From contig JASLNT010000127.1 of assembly GCA_030745875.1 (NCBI GenBank), forward strand, positions 1-54,133: a stretch of 54,133 nucleotides of DNA, read 5' to 3'. Positions 41,323-51,600 of this stretch are shown in pieces. The notes under the pieces were generated by a model. That model was not told the DNA's origin, searched no databases, and worked only from the letters and a program-made list of their open reading frames with translations. The stretch's first letter is position 1, and every line of letters starts with the position of its first letter. Source of the stretch: Phycisphaerae bacterium (GTDB lineage: Bacteria > Planctomycetota > Phycisphaerae > SM23-33). The position numbers and the translations under genes were made by a program.

Positions 41323-44300
41323 CTACTTGCGGATCGTAATGAAGTCGGCCTGGGTTACTGTGGCGTCTAGATACAGCATACCGTTTCGATAGTCGGATTT
41401 CACGGCCTTACCGAGGGTTACCGATTTGACCGCTCCAGGCCGATAGGACAATCGAAGAGCGACTTTCACGGTCACTTTCGGATCGTTTGTCCAGTTGACA
41501 AGTGTCAGCAGCGCACCGGTCTTGTTGTCGCGAACGAGCGCTTCGACGTGCGGATTATCGCAGGCGGCGTGGGGCTTTACATCGGCCGCGGCCAGACCCA
41601 GACGCACCAACTCCGCAGCGGTGGAATCGAAGCCAACCGGATTGTAAATGTGCGCCGCCCCGCCCCGTGCGGCCGGCGCGACACGAAGACCGGTTTTCAG
41701 ATAACTCAGGCCAGGCAGCGTTCCAACGGCAAACGCCTTGCCCTTTCCGTATTCCCGCACCGTAACTGCAGCCTTGCCGCCGGACCACTTGCCGAGAACT
41801 TCCGCGACGGTCGGCGTAATGTTCTGTTTCATTCCGATCGCGTCCATCTTGCGCGGTCCCATTTCTATCCGACCGGCTGGGCGGGCCAACGGCAGCTCAA
41901 TCATAGGGCGCACGCGATAGAGGGTCTTGATTGTCTTGACCTTGCCAATCCCCAACAGTTTCGACATAGCATCCGACGGCTCGTTAAACTGATTTCGGAG
42001 CCCCAATCCTGAAGAAGCGTACAACACGCCGCCGGCCTTGACCCATGCGTCGAGCTTTCCAACCGCCTTATTGTTGATCCACTGGGCGGCGAAGTAGACA
42101 ACGTCGTAGCTCTTCAGGGCGTCGTCTGCGACTATGTCGTCTTCGGTGATCAGATCCACACGAACCTGGGCGTGTCGAAGCGCCAGGTACAACGCCTGCT
42201 GGTCCTTGCGACAGATGTTCTGTGTAAGTTTGGCTGGCGCGTTAGCGCAGCGGGAGGCGAAGGGATCGAGTTTGGGATCGACCCTGGTGTTGTCTTCGTT
42301 TATCTGTGCGGCCTTTCCGGTGATGAGCGCGACGCGCGCCGGTCGGCGACGCGAATCCGTCAGGAATTCCTCTACGGCTGCGGTGTCGTAAATCGATTCA
42401 AAGATCGCCTGGAACGTATCGGTGTAGCCCCAGCTTACGTAGTTCTCGGAATACTGCTCCTGCGGGGCGACCCAGAAGTTGTCTATGTGTTTGGCTCCGG
42501 CTCCGATTGCGTAGATCATGTTGCGGCGGAAGCTCCGGGCGGTCTGCGCCGGTGCGTGAGGCATTACATACATGTGAATCGGTTGGGAGTTGTATTTGAC
42601 CGCGCAGTGAGCGCGGGCGAATAAGAACGAGAATATCTGCGGCGGTTCGCCCATGGAGAAAATGTAGTCCTCCGTCCAGAACATACTCATCGCGTTGTGC
42701 TTGAACGCGTCGATCCACTGCAGATTGCTCCCGTAGTACGCCACTCCGTGATGAGGTGAAAAGTTCGCCCCGGTCAACACCTGCGGGCCGTAAGCCCGTC
42801 GGGCGATTTGCGTCATATCCCGATAGTGTCCGAATCGCTGCTGAGCGCTGAATATCTTCGAATACCACGTCAATCGCGGATTGGCGTTAAAGTTGGCAAG
42901 ATCCGGAGATACGCCTCCGAGGTCCTCAGCACCGAGTCCGCGGGCCTCCAGCCACTTGCGGAACATCGGCGCGTACTTTGGGTCCTTGAAGTTGATATCG
43001 CCTATATGGATCTCGTCTCCGAAACTGGCTACGCGGTGCCTGGTGCGTTTGGCGCCCAGGCTCTCGGCGTGTTTCCTGATCGCCGCGGGATTCCTGACGT
43101 GCTGATGATATCCGTCGATATCCAGATGCTCGTACTTGTCGGGCAGTTGCGTATTGTAGCCAAGCGCATCCTTAAGCCGCATCGCCCAGGGAACCTTGCC
43201 CCGACTGAAGCTGCCGAAAAACGCGATGTGCTTTGGCTTGTGTGAGCACGCTTTTCGCCATTTGGTTTTCGAAGCGACGATGAGTTCTTCGGCGATGTCG
43301 CGCGAAAGTCGCAACCGTTTGGTCTTGTCCCACGTGATCTCCATCGGGAAATTGATGCTCTCGCCGTTTGGGACCTCCAACCGCCCGAGCACTTGCTGTC
43401 CGCCGGCGTCCAGGGCGACTTCGACTGGAATCTTGCCCGCCCCGCTTATGCTGACCCGCAGGCCCTCGTCAGTCACCAGTCGCACCACTCGGTTAATGTT
43501 AAACCACGGGCTCCACTGGCCTGCGGCGACGGGCAGGTCCGGAAACGCTCCCTTCGCCGGACCGCAATGCCATGTGTGATGCCCGAAATTCGTATGGAGA
43601 TCAATCTTCGCCGCTACGCCGGAATTGTTCTTGAACCGCATGAATATGGGCGCAGCGTCGAGGGCCTCGAACATGAACGGGCTCTTGGCTTGTCCGTGTT
43701 TCTGGAAACCGTCGCAAGTGTCGCGGTGGTCAGTTGTCAGCAGTATGAAATCAACGTATCGATCACCCGCAGGTTTTGCGCTGGCCAGCGTAGTCAGGCG
43801 AATCTCGGCGGGCCCGGATTTTAACTCAACCGGTTTGATTGGCGCCTGGGCGCAATCGTGATCCAACCCCCAAGGCCACCACGTCTGGGCGATGGGCTTG
43901 AGCCTGTAGGCTCCGCTGAAGCTCCAGAGCTTCGGGCTGGAGGCCTTTCCGTAATCGCCGCTGAAGACCTTCTTCCCGTTTTGGAATATCTCCACACGAT
44001 GCTCGTAGTTGTAGTATGGCGGGGCCTGGTATTTGCTCCAGACGCGAAACGCGCCGTCTTTTGGGACCACAACGCTCCGCCTGGCGACAGACCCCACGCT
44101 GTCGGCCGGAGCCCCCAGAAGCCCGCCGAAAGTCGACCACATGCCACCGTAGATATGGCTGCCGTAGCTCTGCTCCTGGTGCGTCACCTTCCAGCCCTTG
44201 TCGTCGGCGGGCCTGAACCGCTCGCCTTCGGCGACAACAACCGCAGGTTTCGGGGCGGCGGGCGCTTTCTTCGGCGCCGCAGACGCCGTCACGCAGCCCA

Positions 44301-44343
44301 GAGACACAAGGACGCACATCGCAATCCGGACGGTACGAATCAT
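41323..44343 (-). CDS. Very large secreted multidomain protein, GH42-like barrel with trimerisation-type domain
   Basis: 1006 residues with a signal peptide (1-22) and AAGGAG. The first 300 residues hold beta domains (SVARRSVVVPKDGAFRVWSK is typical of a carbohydrate-binding module; ILLTTDHRDTCDG ends a jelly roll). Residues 330-700 look like a barrel with HIAFFGSF, VASFGDEIHIG (Glu near 443 as candidate acid/base), MSMFWTEDYIF and AHCAVKYNSQP. Residues 705-850 (VALITGKAAQ, DVVYFAAQWINNKAVGKLDA, WVKAGGVLYASSG) match the glutamine-amidotransferase-like trimerisation domain of GH42 beta-galactosidases. A beta domain ends the protein. It is probably a glycoside hydrolase of an undefined family. 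Confidence 0.65.
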   Translation of the reverse strand: MIRTVRIAMCVLVSLGCVTASAAPKKAPAAPKPAVVVAEGERFRPADDKGWKVTHQEQSYGSHIYGGMWSTFGGLLGAPADSVGSVARRSVVVPKDGAFRVWSKYQAPPYYNYEHRVEIFQNGKKVFSGDYGKASSPKLWSFSGAYRLKPIAQTWWPWGLDHDCAQAPIKPVELKSGPAEIRLTTLASAKPAGDRYVDFILLTTDHRDTCDGFQKHGQAKSPFMFEALDAAPIFMRFKNNSGVAAKIDLHTNFGHHTWHCGPAKGAFPDLPVAAGQWSPWFNINRVVRLVTDEGLRVSISGAGKIPVEVALDAGGQQVLGRLEVPNGESINFPMEITWDKTKRLRLSRDIAEELIVASKTKWRKACSHKPKHIAFFGSFSRGKVPWAMRLKDALGYNTQLPDKYEHLDIDGYHQHVRNPAAIRKHAESLGAKRTRHRVASFGDEIHIGDINFKDPKYAPMFRKWLEARGLGAEDLGGVSPDLANFNANPRLTWYSKIFSAQQRFGHYRDMTQIARRAYGPQVLTGANFSPHHGVAYYGSNLQWIDAFKHNAMSMFWTEDYIFSMGEPPQIFSFLFARAHCAVKYNSQPIHMYVMPHAPAQTARSFRRNMIYAIGAGAKHIDNFWVAPQEQYSENYVSWGYTDTFQAIFESIYDTAAVEEFLTDSRRRPARVALITGKAAQINEDNTRVDPKLDPFASRCANAPAKLTQNICRKDQQALYLALRHAQVRVDLITEDDIVADDALKSYDVVYFAAQWINNKAVGKLDAWVKAGGVLYASSGLGLRNQFNEPSDAMSKLLGIGKVKTIKTLYRVRPMIELPLARPAGRIEMGPRKMDAIGMKQNITPTVAEVLGKWSGGKAAVTVREYGKGKAFAVGTLPGLSYLKTGLRVAPAARGGAAHIYNPVGFDSTAAELVRLGLAAADVKPHAACDNPHVEALVRDNKTGALLTLVNWTNDPKVTVKVALRLSYRPGAVKSVTLGKAVKSDYRNGMLYLDATVTQADFITIRK

Positions 44344-44413
44344 AACGCAACTCCTTAAGTCGGAACCAATCGGGTAATCCGGGAATTGTAATCATCGCTA
44401 AGTATTATTGATT

Positions 44414-44443
44414 TTGAAAGCACGAACTTTTCGGTAGTATTGT
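44414..44443 (+). promoter_or_regulatory. Possible promoter of the second Gfo/Idh gene
   Basis: TTGAAA (44414-44419) and TATTGT (44438-44443) are 18 nt apart, with GAAAGGA and the ATG at 44473 following. Located in the divergent gap with the 1006-residue protein gene. Confidence 0.4.
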
Positions 44444-44472
44444 CTCCGGTGAAGACCGAAAGGAATACTGCA

Positions 44473-45819
44473 ATGATCAATAGGAAGCTGAATCGCCGAT
44501 CGTTTCTAACCGGCTCGTCAAAGATAGCCCTCGCCGGCGCCGCCCTGCCGATGTTCGTCCCGTCGTCCGTTCTGGGCGCTGAGGCGCCCAGCGACAAGCT
44601 TAACGTCGCCTGCATCGGTATGGGCCAGAGAACGTCCGTTCTGGTTCGCAACCTCGAAGCACGCAAGCAGAATATCGTCGCAGTCTGCGACGTCGACGCC
44701 AACCGCACCGGACGCAAGAAAGCCAAAGCATACAAGGATTACCGCAAACTGCTCGAAAACGCCAAGACGTTCGATGCGGTTGCCGTCGGCACGCCGGATC
44801 ACTGGCACTCGAGAATCTGTACGGCTGCAATGCAGGCGGGCAAACATGTTTTCTGCGAGAAACCGCTGACACATACGGTGGCTGAGGCCCGGGCGCTGGG
44901 CGAATTGGCCGGGAAGTGCAAGGTGGTCACCCAGACCGGTAATCAGGGAAGCGCGTCGACGAACTTCCGCAGGAGCATCGAATTGATCCAGGCCGGCGTG
45001 TGCGGCCGGATCAAGGAGATTCACATCTGGCATCCGCCGCACGGTTGGCCCAGCGGGGTCAACAGACCTGCGGGCCAGGACAAGATCCCCGCCGGACTGG
45101 ACTGGGACTTTTGGATTGGACCGGCTCCGATGCGACCGTACAAAACCGGAATCTATCACCCGCGAAAATGGCGCGGATGGTACGATTTCGGCGGCGGATC
45201 AATCGCTGACTTCTGCTGCCACTCGTTCTCCATGCCCGTAAAAGCACTGGGACTCGAATACCCCGAGCGCATCGAAGTATCGGGCAAGGGGCTCGGAAAG
45301 GAGAGTTTCGCCGAGTCGTGCACAGTCAAATTCCACTTCCCCGCCAAGGGCACGCGCGGGCCTGTCACGATCAACTTCTACACCGGCGGCGACATGCCCC
45401 CCGCCGAAGCAATGGCGGGAATCAAAGAGACTTTCAACAGGGTCGATAGAACCGGCGCGCTGGTGATCGGCGAAAAAGGAACGATCCGAGCCGGGCTCTG
45501 GAACAGTGAATGTTACCTGAAAATGAAGGAAGACAAGAAGTTCCGCGGAGGATTCAATCACGATGCGGCCAAGGGCATCCCGCAGACCATTCCGCGCGCG
45601 CACGGCCACATGGAGGAATGGATCGACGCGTGCAAAGGCAAGGGAAAAACGTTCTCTCCGTTCGAGTTCGGGGCGCACGTAACCGAGATCGGTTGCATCG
45701 GCGTGGTGGCGCTGCGAATGCAGAAGAACATTGAATGGGACGGCAAGGCGATGAAGGTCAAGGGCGCCCCCGATGCTGAAGCATTGATCAATCCCAAGCC
45801 TCGCAAAGGCTGGGCCTAG
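44473..45819 (+). CDS. Tat-exported Gfo/Idh/MocA-family oxidoreductase (second copy)
   Basis: 448 residues from ATG 44473 (GAAAGGA). Tat motif NRRSFLTGSSKIA, Rossmann VACIGMGQRT, AVGTPDHWHS and FCEKPLTHTVAEAR with catalytic Lys. Planctomycete-type motifs WIGPAPMRPY and GWYDFGGGSIADFCCHSFSMP follow. It shares the domain plan of the Gfo/Idh at 21395 but little else, so it belongs to another subgroup. It probably oxidises a sugar in the periplasm. Its TAG stop overlaps the TAG stop of the methyltransferase on the other strand (shared CTAG, 45816-45819). Confidence 0.93.
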   Translation: MINRKLNRRSFLTGSSKIALAGAALPMFVPSSVLGAEAPSDKLNVACIGMGQRTSVLVRNLEARKQNIVAVCDVDANRTGRKKAKAYKDYRKLLENAKTFDAVAVGTPDHWHSRICTAAMQAGKHVFCEKPLTHTVAEARALGELAGKCKVVTQTGNQGSASTNFRRSIELIQAGVCGRIKEIHIWHPPHGWPSGVNRPAGQDKIPAGLDWDFWIGPAPMRPYKTGIYHPRKWRGWYDFGGGSIADFCCHSFSMPVKALGLEYPERIEVSGKGLGKESFAESCTVKFHFPAKGTRGPVTINFYTGGDMPPAEAMAGIKETFNRVDRTGALVIGEKGTIRAGLWNSECYLKMKEDKKFRGGFNHDAAKGIPQTIPRAHGHMEEWIDACKGKGKTFSPFEFGAHVTEIGCIGVVALRMQKNIEWDGKAMKVKGAPDAEALINPKPRKGWA

Positions 45820-46613
45820 CGCTTCCTCCGACGGGCCGGTCGTTTGGACTGTTGTCTTGCCGGACGCCTGGACCGCTCGGTCGCAGGGCTACTGGGTTTG
45901 CCTTTCGGCGCGGCGCTAACGGGCTTCTGCATAATGAACAGGTAGTTGAACCCTCGCAGGAAAAAATTGCCCTCCTCTGCCGCCGCCCGATAGTTGCCCA
46001 TATCCAGCGTTTTGTTGTGGCGGGTCACCGCGACGATGTCGACCGGCGTGAAGCGCTTCTTCAGCAGCGCGAACAGTTCAAAACCCAATGCGTAAAACCC
46101 CTTGCCCTTGACGAATGAATCGCTGACGTACAGGCCCATGTACTTGCCCGGTTTGAGTATGCGGTGAATCTCGGCCAGCACCTGGTCCATCGCCTCGTAA
46201 TACTCGCCGCCCGAGGCCGGCAGTTTGCCGATGCAACGCGGATCGTCGGTGTACTCAATGTGGGTTGAATATGGAGGGTCGATGAAGACGAATCCGGCTT
46301 TGGCGTCCTCAAGGGGCAGCTTGCGCGCGTCGGCGCGGAAGATGTCCTTGCGCGTCGGGCCCAGATCATATCCCAACGCCTTACGTCCCAGATCGCGTGC
46401 GACGTCCAGCGTTGTTCCACTACCGGCCATCGGATCAATCACCAGGTCTCGCTTCTTGGTGTAGCGTTGCAACAGATTCCAGATGATGTAGCTGGGCGTG
46501 GCGCCTTTGTAATTCTGGTCGCCCTGCATCTCCCTGCCGTAATGCTGGGACGGATAGTCCCAGAGAGTGGTCGGCTGGAGAGTCAGTTTGGGCTTTTTCG
46601 GTCTGGGCTTCAT
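45816..46613 (-). CDS. Orphan DNA methyltransferase (N6-adenine or N4-cytosine type)
   Basis: 265 residues from ATG 46613; an earlier in-frame start at 46673 is less likely. Motif X-like GATPSYIIWNLLQRYTKKRD leads into motif I DPMAGSGTT (SAM binding), then FVFIDPPYSTHIEY (motif IV, DPPY). This X-I-IV order is that of the gamma-like groups and not of beta enzymes, where DPPY comes first. No clear target-recognition domain is present and the C-terminus is a basic R/P/K tail. No restriction gene is adjacent. It may be a solitary regulatory methylase or even act on RNA. Confidence 0.8.
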   Translation of the reverse strand: MKPRPKKPKLTLQPTTLWDYPSQHYGREMQGDQNYKGATPSYIIWNLLQRYTKKRDLVIDPMAGSGTTLDVARDLGRKALGYDLGPTRKDIFRADARKLPLEDAKAGFVFIDPPYSTHIEYTDDPRCIGKLPASGGEYYEAMDQVLAEIHRILKPGKYMGLYVSDSFVKGKGFYALGFELFALLKKRFTPVDIVAVTRHNKTLDMGNYRAAAEEGNFFLRGFNYLFIMQKPVSAAPKGKPSSPATERSRRPARQQSKRPARRRKR

Positions 46614-46673
46614 GGCGATATCATATCCCGCGGCGCCAAGGTCCGCAAATCCGAGTACTGCAGAGAAAAGCAC

Positions 46674-46701
46674 TTGATCGTCGCTGGAGGTATGCTATAA
46701 T
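46674..46701 (+). promoter_or_regulatory. Sigma-70-type promoter of the TetR-RND operon
   Basis: TTGATC (46674-46679) and a perfect TATAAT (46696-46701) are 16 nt apart. The predicted start is near 46708, inside the palindromic operator. The leader to the TetR start codon would be about 128 nt. Confidence 0.65.
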
Positions 46702-46706
46702 GTAAA

Positions 46707-46724
46707 TGACTGACCGGTCAGTCA
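46707..46724. promoter_or_regulatory. Palindromic operator for the TetR-family repressor
   Basis: TGACTGACCGGTCAGTCA is a perfect 18-bp palindrome starting 6 nt after the -10 and covering the predicted transcription start. Size and position are typical of TetR-family operators, so bound repressor would block the promoter and autoregulate the operon. Confidence 0.75.
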
Positions 46725-46835
46725 CCGTGTTTGATGTGCTCAAATACGCTAACTGACAGCGGCGACGATTGTACGATAACAGCCTTATTGACCATATGTT
46801 ACATCATACTAGGACACCGTTGCCTGGAGCCCGAA

Positions 46836-47474
46836 ATGGATAATCGAGACAAAACGAACCGTCTGGCCAGGAGACGCAGCGATATTATCGGCGCCGCGGC
46901 GCGGGTATTCGATGCAAACGGCTATGCGGCGACGACCATGGACGCCGTCGCCACCGAAGCCAAGGTAGCTAAGGGCAGTTTGTACAACTACTTCCCGTCA
47001 AAGCACAGCCTGTTCGTGCAGGTGTTCACCACCGCTCTGGGCGAAGATGAGCAGACGACGGAGAACCTTCTGACCCAGCCGGTAAGCGCGACTAAGAAAT
47101 TGGCTTTGTACGTGGATTTCTGGTACAGCCGCCTCGAGCATTACAAGCGAATCGGCGGACTGATCCTCGAATTCTGGGCCAGCGCCGCACGCGACGACCG
47201 CCAAGGCGAACTGTCGAACATATTCCAACAGCTGTACGGTCGCTGGCACGGGCGGATTTCAACGATCATCACAGAGGGCGTCGCGTCGGGAGAGTTCCGA
47301 AGCGACGTGAATATCCCGGCGGCGGCAACGTCGATAATGGCCGCAACAGACGGCGTGACGCTCTACACGATCATGAACGTAGGCGTTGAATTCGACCGCC
47401 GCGCCCTTGAAACGATGAAGCGGGGGATGCTCGCCGGCCTGACCGCCCCGCCGCCGCAGGAGAACGACCAATGA
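46836..47474 (+). CDS. TetR/AcrR-family transcriptional regulator
   Basis: 212 residues from ATG 46836 (GGAG 8 nt upstream). The N-terminal helix-turn-helix reads GYAATTMDAVATEAKVAKGS then LYNYFPSKHSLF. The C-terminal ligand-binding domain (70-205) includes LYVDFWYSRLEHYKRIGG and IMAATDGVTLYTIM. It most likely represses its own operon through the palindrome at 46707-46724 and is released by a substrate of the pump. Its stop overlaps the next start as ATGA (47471-47474). Confidence 0.95.
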   Translation: MDNRDKTNRLARRRSDIIGAAARVFDANGYAATTMDAVATEAKVAKGSLYNYFPSKHSLFVQVFTTALGEDEQTTENLLTQPVSATKKLALYVDFWYSRLEHYKRIGGLILEFWASAARDDRQGELSNIFQQLYGRWHGRISTIITEGVASGEFRSDVNIPAAATSIMAATDGVTLYTIMNVGVEFDRRALETMKRGMLAGLTAPPPQENDQ

Positions 47475-48607
47475 ACCAACCGCCCCACCATCGAAAATTC
47501 CTCCCAACGGCTTTGCTGATCGTTCTGGCGGGTCTCGGCGGCTGTGAGGAGAAAAAGAAGAAACCCGCCCCGAAGCGTCCGCCGGTGAATGTCTCAGTGA
47601 TGACGATCGTTCCGCTGGCATCCAAGGCCGACACGTTCGACCTGCACGCAAAGGTCGAACCCAACCGCGTTGTGCACCTAGCCGCCGAGGTCGACGGGCG
47701 AATCGAAGAGATCCTGTGCGAGGAAGGCACGCGCGTAACCGCAGGTCCCGACAGCAAACCGATCTTCAAAATAAACACCGACCTCCTGGCCGCAAGGCTC
47801 AAGCAGATAAAAGCCCAGTGCGATATCGACAGGCTCGACTACGAACGGCTGGAGAAGTATCGAGCCAGCAGAACCGCCACCGAAGCCGAACTCGAACGCA
47901 GCAGGGAAAAAGCCAACGCCTCGAAAGCCGCACTCGACGAGGCCCAGGCCATGCTCGACCGAACTCAGATATTTCCGCCGATAAACGGAGTTCTGAACCA
48001 GCGGCACGTTGAAAAAGGCGACTATGTTCAACCGGGCAAGGTCATCGCTGAGATAGTCGACGCCGACACGGTGAAGATCGTAGCACACGTGCCCGAGCGA
48101 GACATTCACTTCCTCAAACTCGGCGATCGGGCCAGGATACTCTACACGTATCGGCGGCAGAGGCGAACGCGAGACGCGAGTATAACGTATATCAGCAGAC
48201 TGGCGCACGAACGGTCGCTGACAACGAAAATCGAAGTCAAGATCGACAACTCGGACGGCGAGTTTTTCAGCGGGCAGATCGTTAAACTTCGCCTCCGGCG
48301 ACGAACCCTCAAGAACGTGATCATGGTCCCGCTGGACTCGGTGATACCTATCCCGCGGGAAGACGGACGGTCGCAATACCGCGCATACGTCATGGAGGAC
48401 GGCAAGGCCAAACAGCGCAACGGCCTGGTGATCGACCTGTCGTTCATCGAGGGCAAGAACGTACGCGTCGTCAGCGGTTTGAAAGCGGACGACAAGCTCA
48501 TCATCGAAGGGCACCGCCTCGCCGGACCCGAACGCGAAGTCAAGCCGAAAGAACCGAAGGACAAAGCGGAGTCTCAGTCCACGACGCAGCCGGAGAAAGG
48601 AATCTAG
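47471..48607 (+). CDS. RND efflux periplasmic adaptor (membrane fusion) lipoprotein
   Basis: 378 residues. Lipobox LAGLGGC with Cys25, then a K-rich stretch. The lipoyl halves (HLAAEVDGRIEEILCEEG and ILDRTQ..INGVLNQRHVEKGDY-type segment) surround a coiled-coil hairpin (AARLKQIKAQCDIDRLDYER to KAALDEAQAMLDRTQ). A beta-barrel domain follows with VKIVAHVPERDIHFLKLGDR and the membrane-proximal domain near the end. It links the RND pump to an outer-membrane channel. ATGA overlap with the TetR gene; the permease starts 7 nt after its stop. Confidence 0.94.
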   Translation: MNQPPHHRKFLPTALLIVLAGLGGCEEKKKKPAPKRPPVNVSVMTIVPLASKADTFDLHAKVEPNRVVHLAAEVDGRIEEILCEEGTRVTAGPDSKPIFKINTDLLAARLKQIKAQCDIDRLDYERLEKYRASRTATEAELERSREKANASKAALDEAQAMLDRTQIFPPINGVLNQRHVEKGDYVQPGKVIAEIVDADTVKIVAHVPERDIHFLKLGDRARILYTYRRQRRTRDASITYISRLAHERSLTTKIEVKIDNSDGEFFSGQIVKLRLRRRTLKNVIMVPLDSVIPIPREDGRSQYRAYVMEDGKAKQRNGLVIDLSFIEGKNVRVVSGLKADDKLIIEGHRLAGPEREVKPKEPKDKAESQSTTQPEKGI

Positions 48608-48613
48608 CCAACT

Positions 48614-51600
48614 ATGCTCCTGTCCAACGCTGCAATCAAGAATCGCACCACCGTGATTGTGCTGATGTTCCTGATAATAATCGCGGGCGTGTATTGCTAC
48701 GCCGCGCTGCCCCGCGAAGCCGAGCCGGACATCAAGATACCCAACATCATGATCACCACGTCCTACCGCGGCGTGAGCCCCGAAGACATCGAAACTTCGG
48801 TGACCATGAAGATCGAGGAGCAGTTGAACGGGCTGAACGGCGTCAAGGAGATTCGTTCGTCCAGCGCCGAGGGGCTCTCGACGATCATCGTCGAATTCCT
48901 GCCCGATGTCGACGAGAAGGACGCCAAGCGCGACGTTAAGGACCGCGTGGACCTTGCCCGCAAGGAACTGCCCACGAACAATCTCGATTTCGACGACCCG
49001 GTCGTCACCGAAATCAACCTCGCCGAGTTTCCGATAATGATGATCAACGTCTCGGGCGATCTTGCGCCGAGCACGCTTAAGTTTGTCGCCGAACGCCTCG
49101 AAGAGGAAATAGAATCCAACGTTCCGGGCATACTCGACGTGACGATAACCGGCGACCTGGAGCGCGAGATACGCATCGAGATGGACCCGGACCGGGTGGC
49201 GGCGTACAACCTGTCGCTTACCGAGCTCAGTTCGCTGCTGCAGAGCGAGAACGTGAACATATCGGCCGGAGGGCTCGAAACGCCCGGCACGAAGTTCAAC
49301 GTCCGCATACCGGCGCAGTTCGTCAAACCCGCCGAGGTCCAGTATCTCCAGGTCGGCGTGAGAGACGGGCGGCCGGTATACCTGACCGACGTGGCCTCAA
49401 TTCGCGACACGTTCAAGGACCGGGGCACGTATTCGCGCCTGGACGGTGCGCCGAGCCTTACCGTGAGCGTGCAAAAACGCATTGGAGCCAACATCATCGC
49501 CCTGACCGACGGGGTGAAGATGATACTCGATGAATTCCGCAAACGCAGCCCAAACGGCGTCGAATTCAAGATTACGCTCGACAAGTCAGACGACATCCGA
49601 AGCTCGGTAAGCGACCTGGAGAACAACCTGTTTTCGGCGCTGGTGCTGGTCGCCGGCGTGCTGATGGTGTTCATGGGCGTTCGGACAAGCTCCATAGTCG
49701 CTCTGGCGATACCGCTGAGCATGCTGCTTACGTTCTCGGTGACGATGGCGCTGGGATATACGCTTAACATGGTGGTGCTGTTCGGGTTGATCCTGGCGAT
49801 GGGCATGCTGGTCGACAATGCGATTGTGATTGTCGAGAATATCTACCGCCATAAGCAGATGGGGCGGGGGCGCGTGGAAGCGGCGATGAAGGGCGCCGGA
49901 GAGGTCGCCTGGCCGGTGATTTCGTCGACGGCGACCACGCTGGCGGCGTTCTCGCCGATACTGTTTTGGCCCGGAGTTATCGGCGACTTCATGAAATACC
50001 TTCCGATCACGCTGATAATCACGCTTAGCTGCTCGCTGTTCGTAGCGCTGGTGATTAGCCCGACGATCTGCTCGCTGATATCGGGCGGGAAAGTTCGAAA
50101 AACCGAGACCGACAAGCACCATCCGTTCATCGGCGGTTATCGCGCGCTGCTGGGCTGGTCGCTGCGGCATCGCGCTGTCACGCTGATCGGCGCGGTGCTT
50201 ATTCTCGCCTCGGTGATTGTCAGTTACGATCGATTCGGCAAGGGGATAGAACTCTTCCCCGACATCGATCCGAGACGCGCGCTGATCAACATCCGCTGCC
50301 CGCAGGGAACCAACATACGCGAAACCAACCGCATCGCTCGAATCATCGAAGAACGCATCGAACCGTTCCGGGCCGACCTCAAGCACGTAATCACGACCAT
50401 AGGATCCGTCGGAAGCGAGATGGCCGCCTTCGGAGCCAGCGGCGGACCGCACACCGGAAACATAACCCTGGTTTTCCACGACTTTGATACCCGTCCGCGA
50501 GACAGCGCCAAGGCCGTCGCGGAAATGCGAAAAGTACTCGACGGAATACCCGGAGCCGAAATCAAACTGGAGAAAGGGCAGGAAGGCCCCGCCGCCGGCG
50601 ATCCGGTAAGCGTGCGAATCATAGGTAGAGATTTCAAGGAACTCCAGAAGCGCAGCAAGAAGGCCCTGGCAAAGATCGAGAAGACGGCCGGAGTGATTAA
50701 CCTCCGAAGCGACTACGAAGCCGCCCGCCCCGAACTGCCCTTCATCCCGGACCGAACGCGAATACGCGACGCTGATATCAACACCTACGCCATCGGACAG
50801 TACCTCAAAGCCGGAGTCTTCGGAAAAGAAGTGGGAAAATATCGCGAGTTCAACGACGAATACGACATAACGCTCCGCATGCCCCTGAAGGACCGCGAAC
50901 ATATCCAGGACCTTCTGGCTCTCCACACGCCGAACAATCGCGGCGAACCCGTGCCGTTGAGTTCATTGGGCAGATTCGATTACGCCGGCGGGTTCGGAAC
51001 GATAAGCCGCGTCAACCAGAAACACGCGATCACGCTGAGCGCCGGAGTGGCCAAAGGATTCAACGAAGACAAAGTGCTCAAGAACGTCCAGGCAAATCTG
51101 GAGGGGCTCAGGAAAGAACTCCCGATCGGATACGAAATCAAGTACGCCGGCAAGCAGGAAGATCAGATCGAATCGCAGGAGTTCCTTGGCAAGGCGTTTG
51201 TGGTCGCCCTGCTGCTGATCGTGATTATCCTCCTGATGCAGTTCAACACGCTCTCGGCGCCGCTAATTATCATGACAACGGTCATACTGTCGCTGATCGG
51301 AGTGCTTACCGGACTGCTGGTCTTCAAAATGCCGTTCGGGATAATCATGACCGGAATCGGCGTGATATCGCTGGCCGGTGTGGTGGTCAACAACGCGATC
51401 GTACTGCTGGACTACACCAGACAACTCCAGAAACGCGGTATGGAGATTATCGAAGCTGCAATCCAAGCCGGAGCCACACGCCTCAGGCCCGTCCTCCTGA
51501 CCGCGGGGACAACCATACTGGGCCTGATACCGATGGCCACCGGGGTGAGCTTCGATATTCACAGGTTCCAGATCGTCACCAAAAGCGAATCGAGCCAGTG

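Noticed and set aside
49586..50926. 446-codon frame antisense to the RND permease
   Set aside because: Permease membrane segments and motifs are intact; the antisense product is Arg/Gln/His-rich with no motif.
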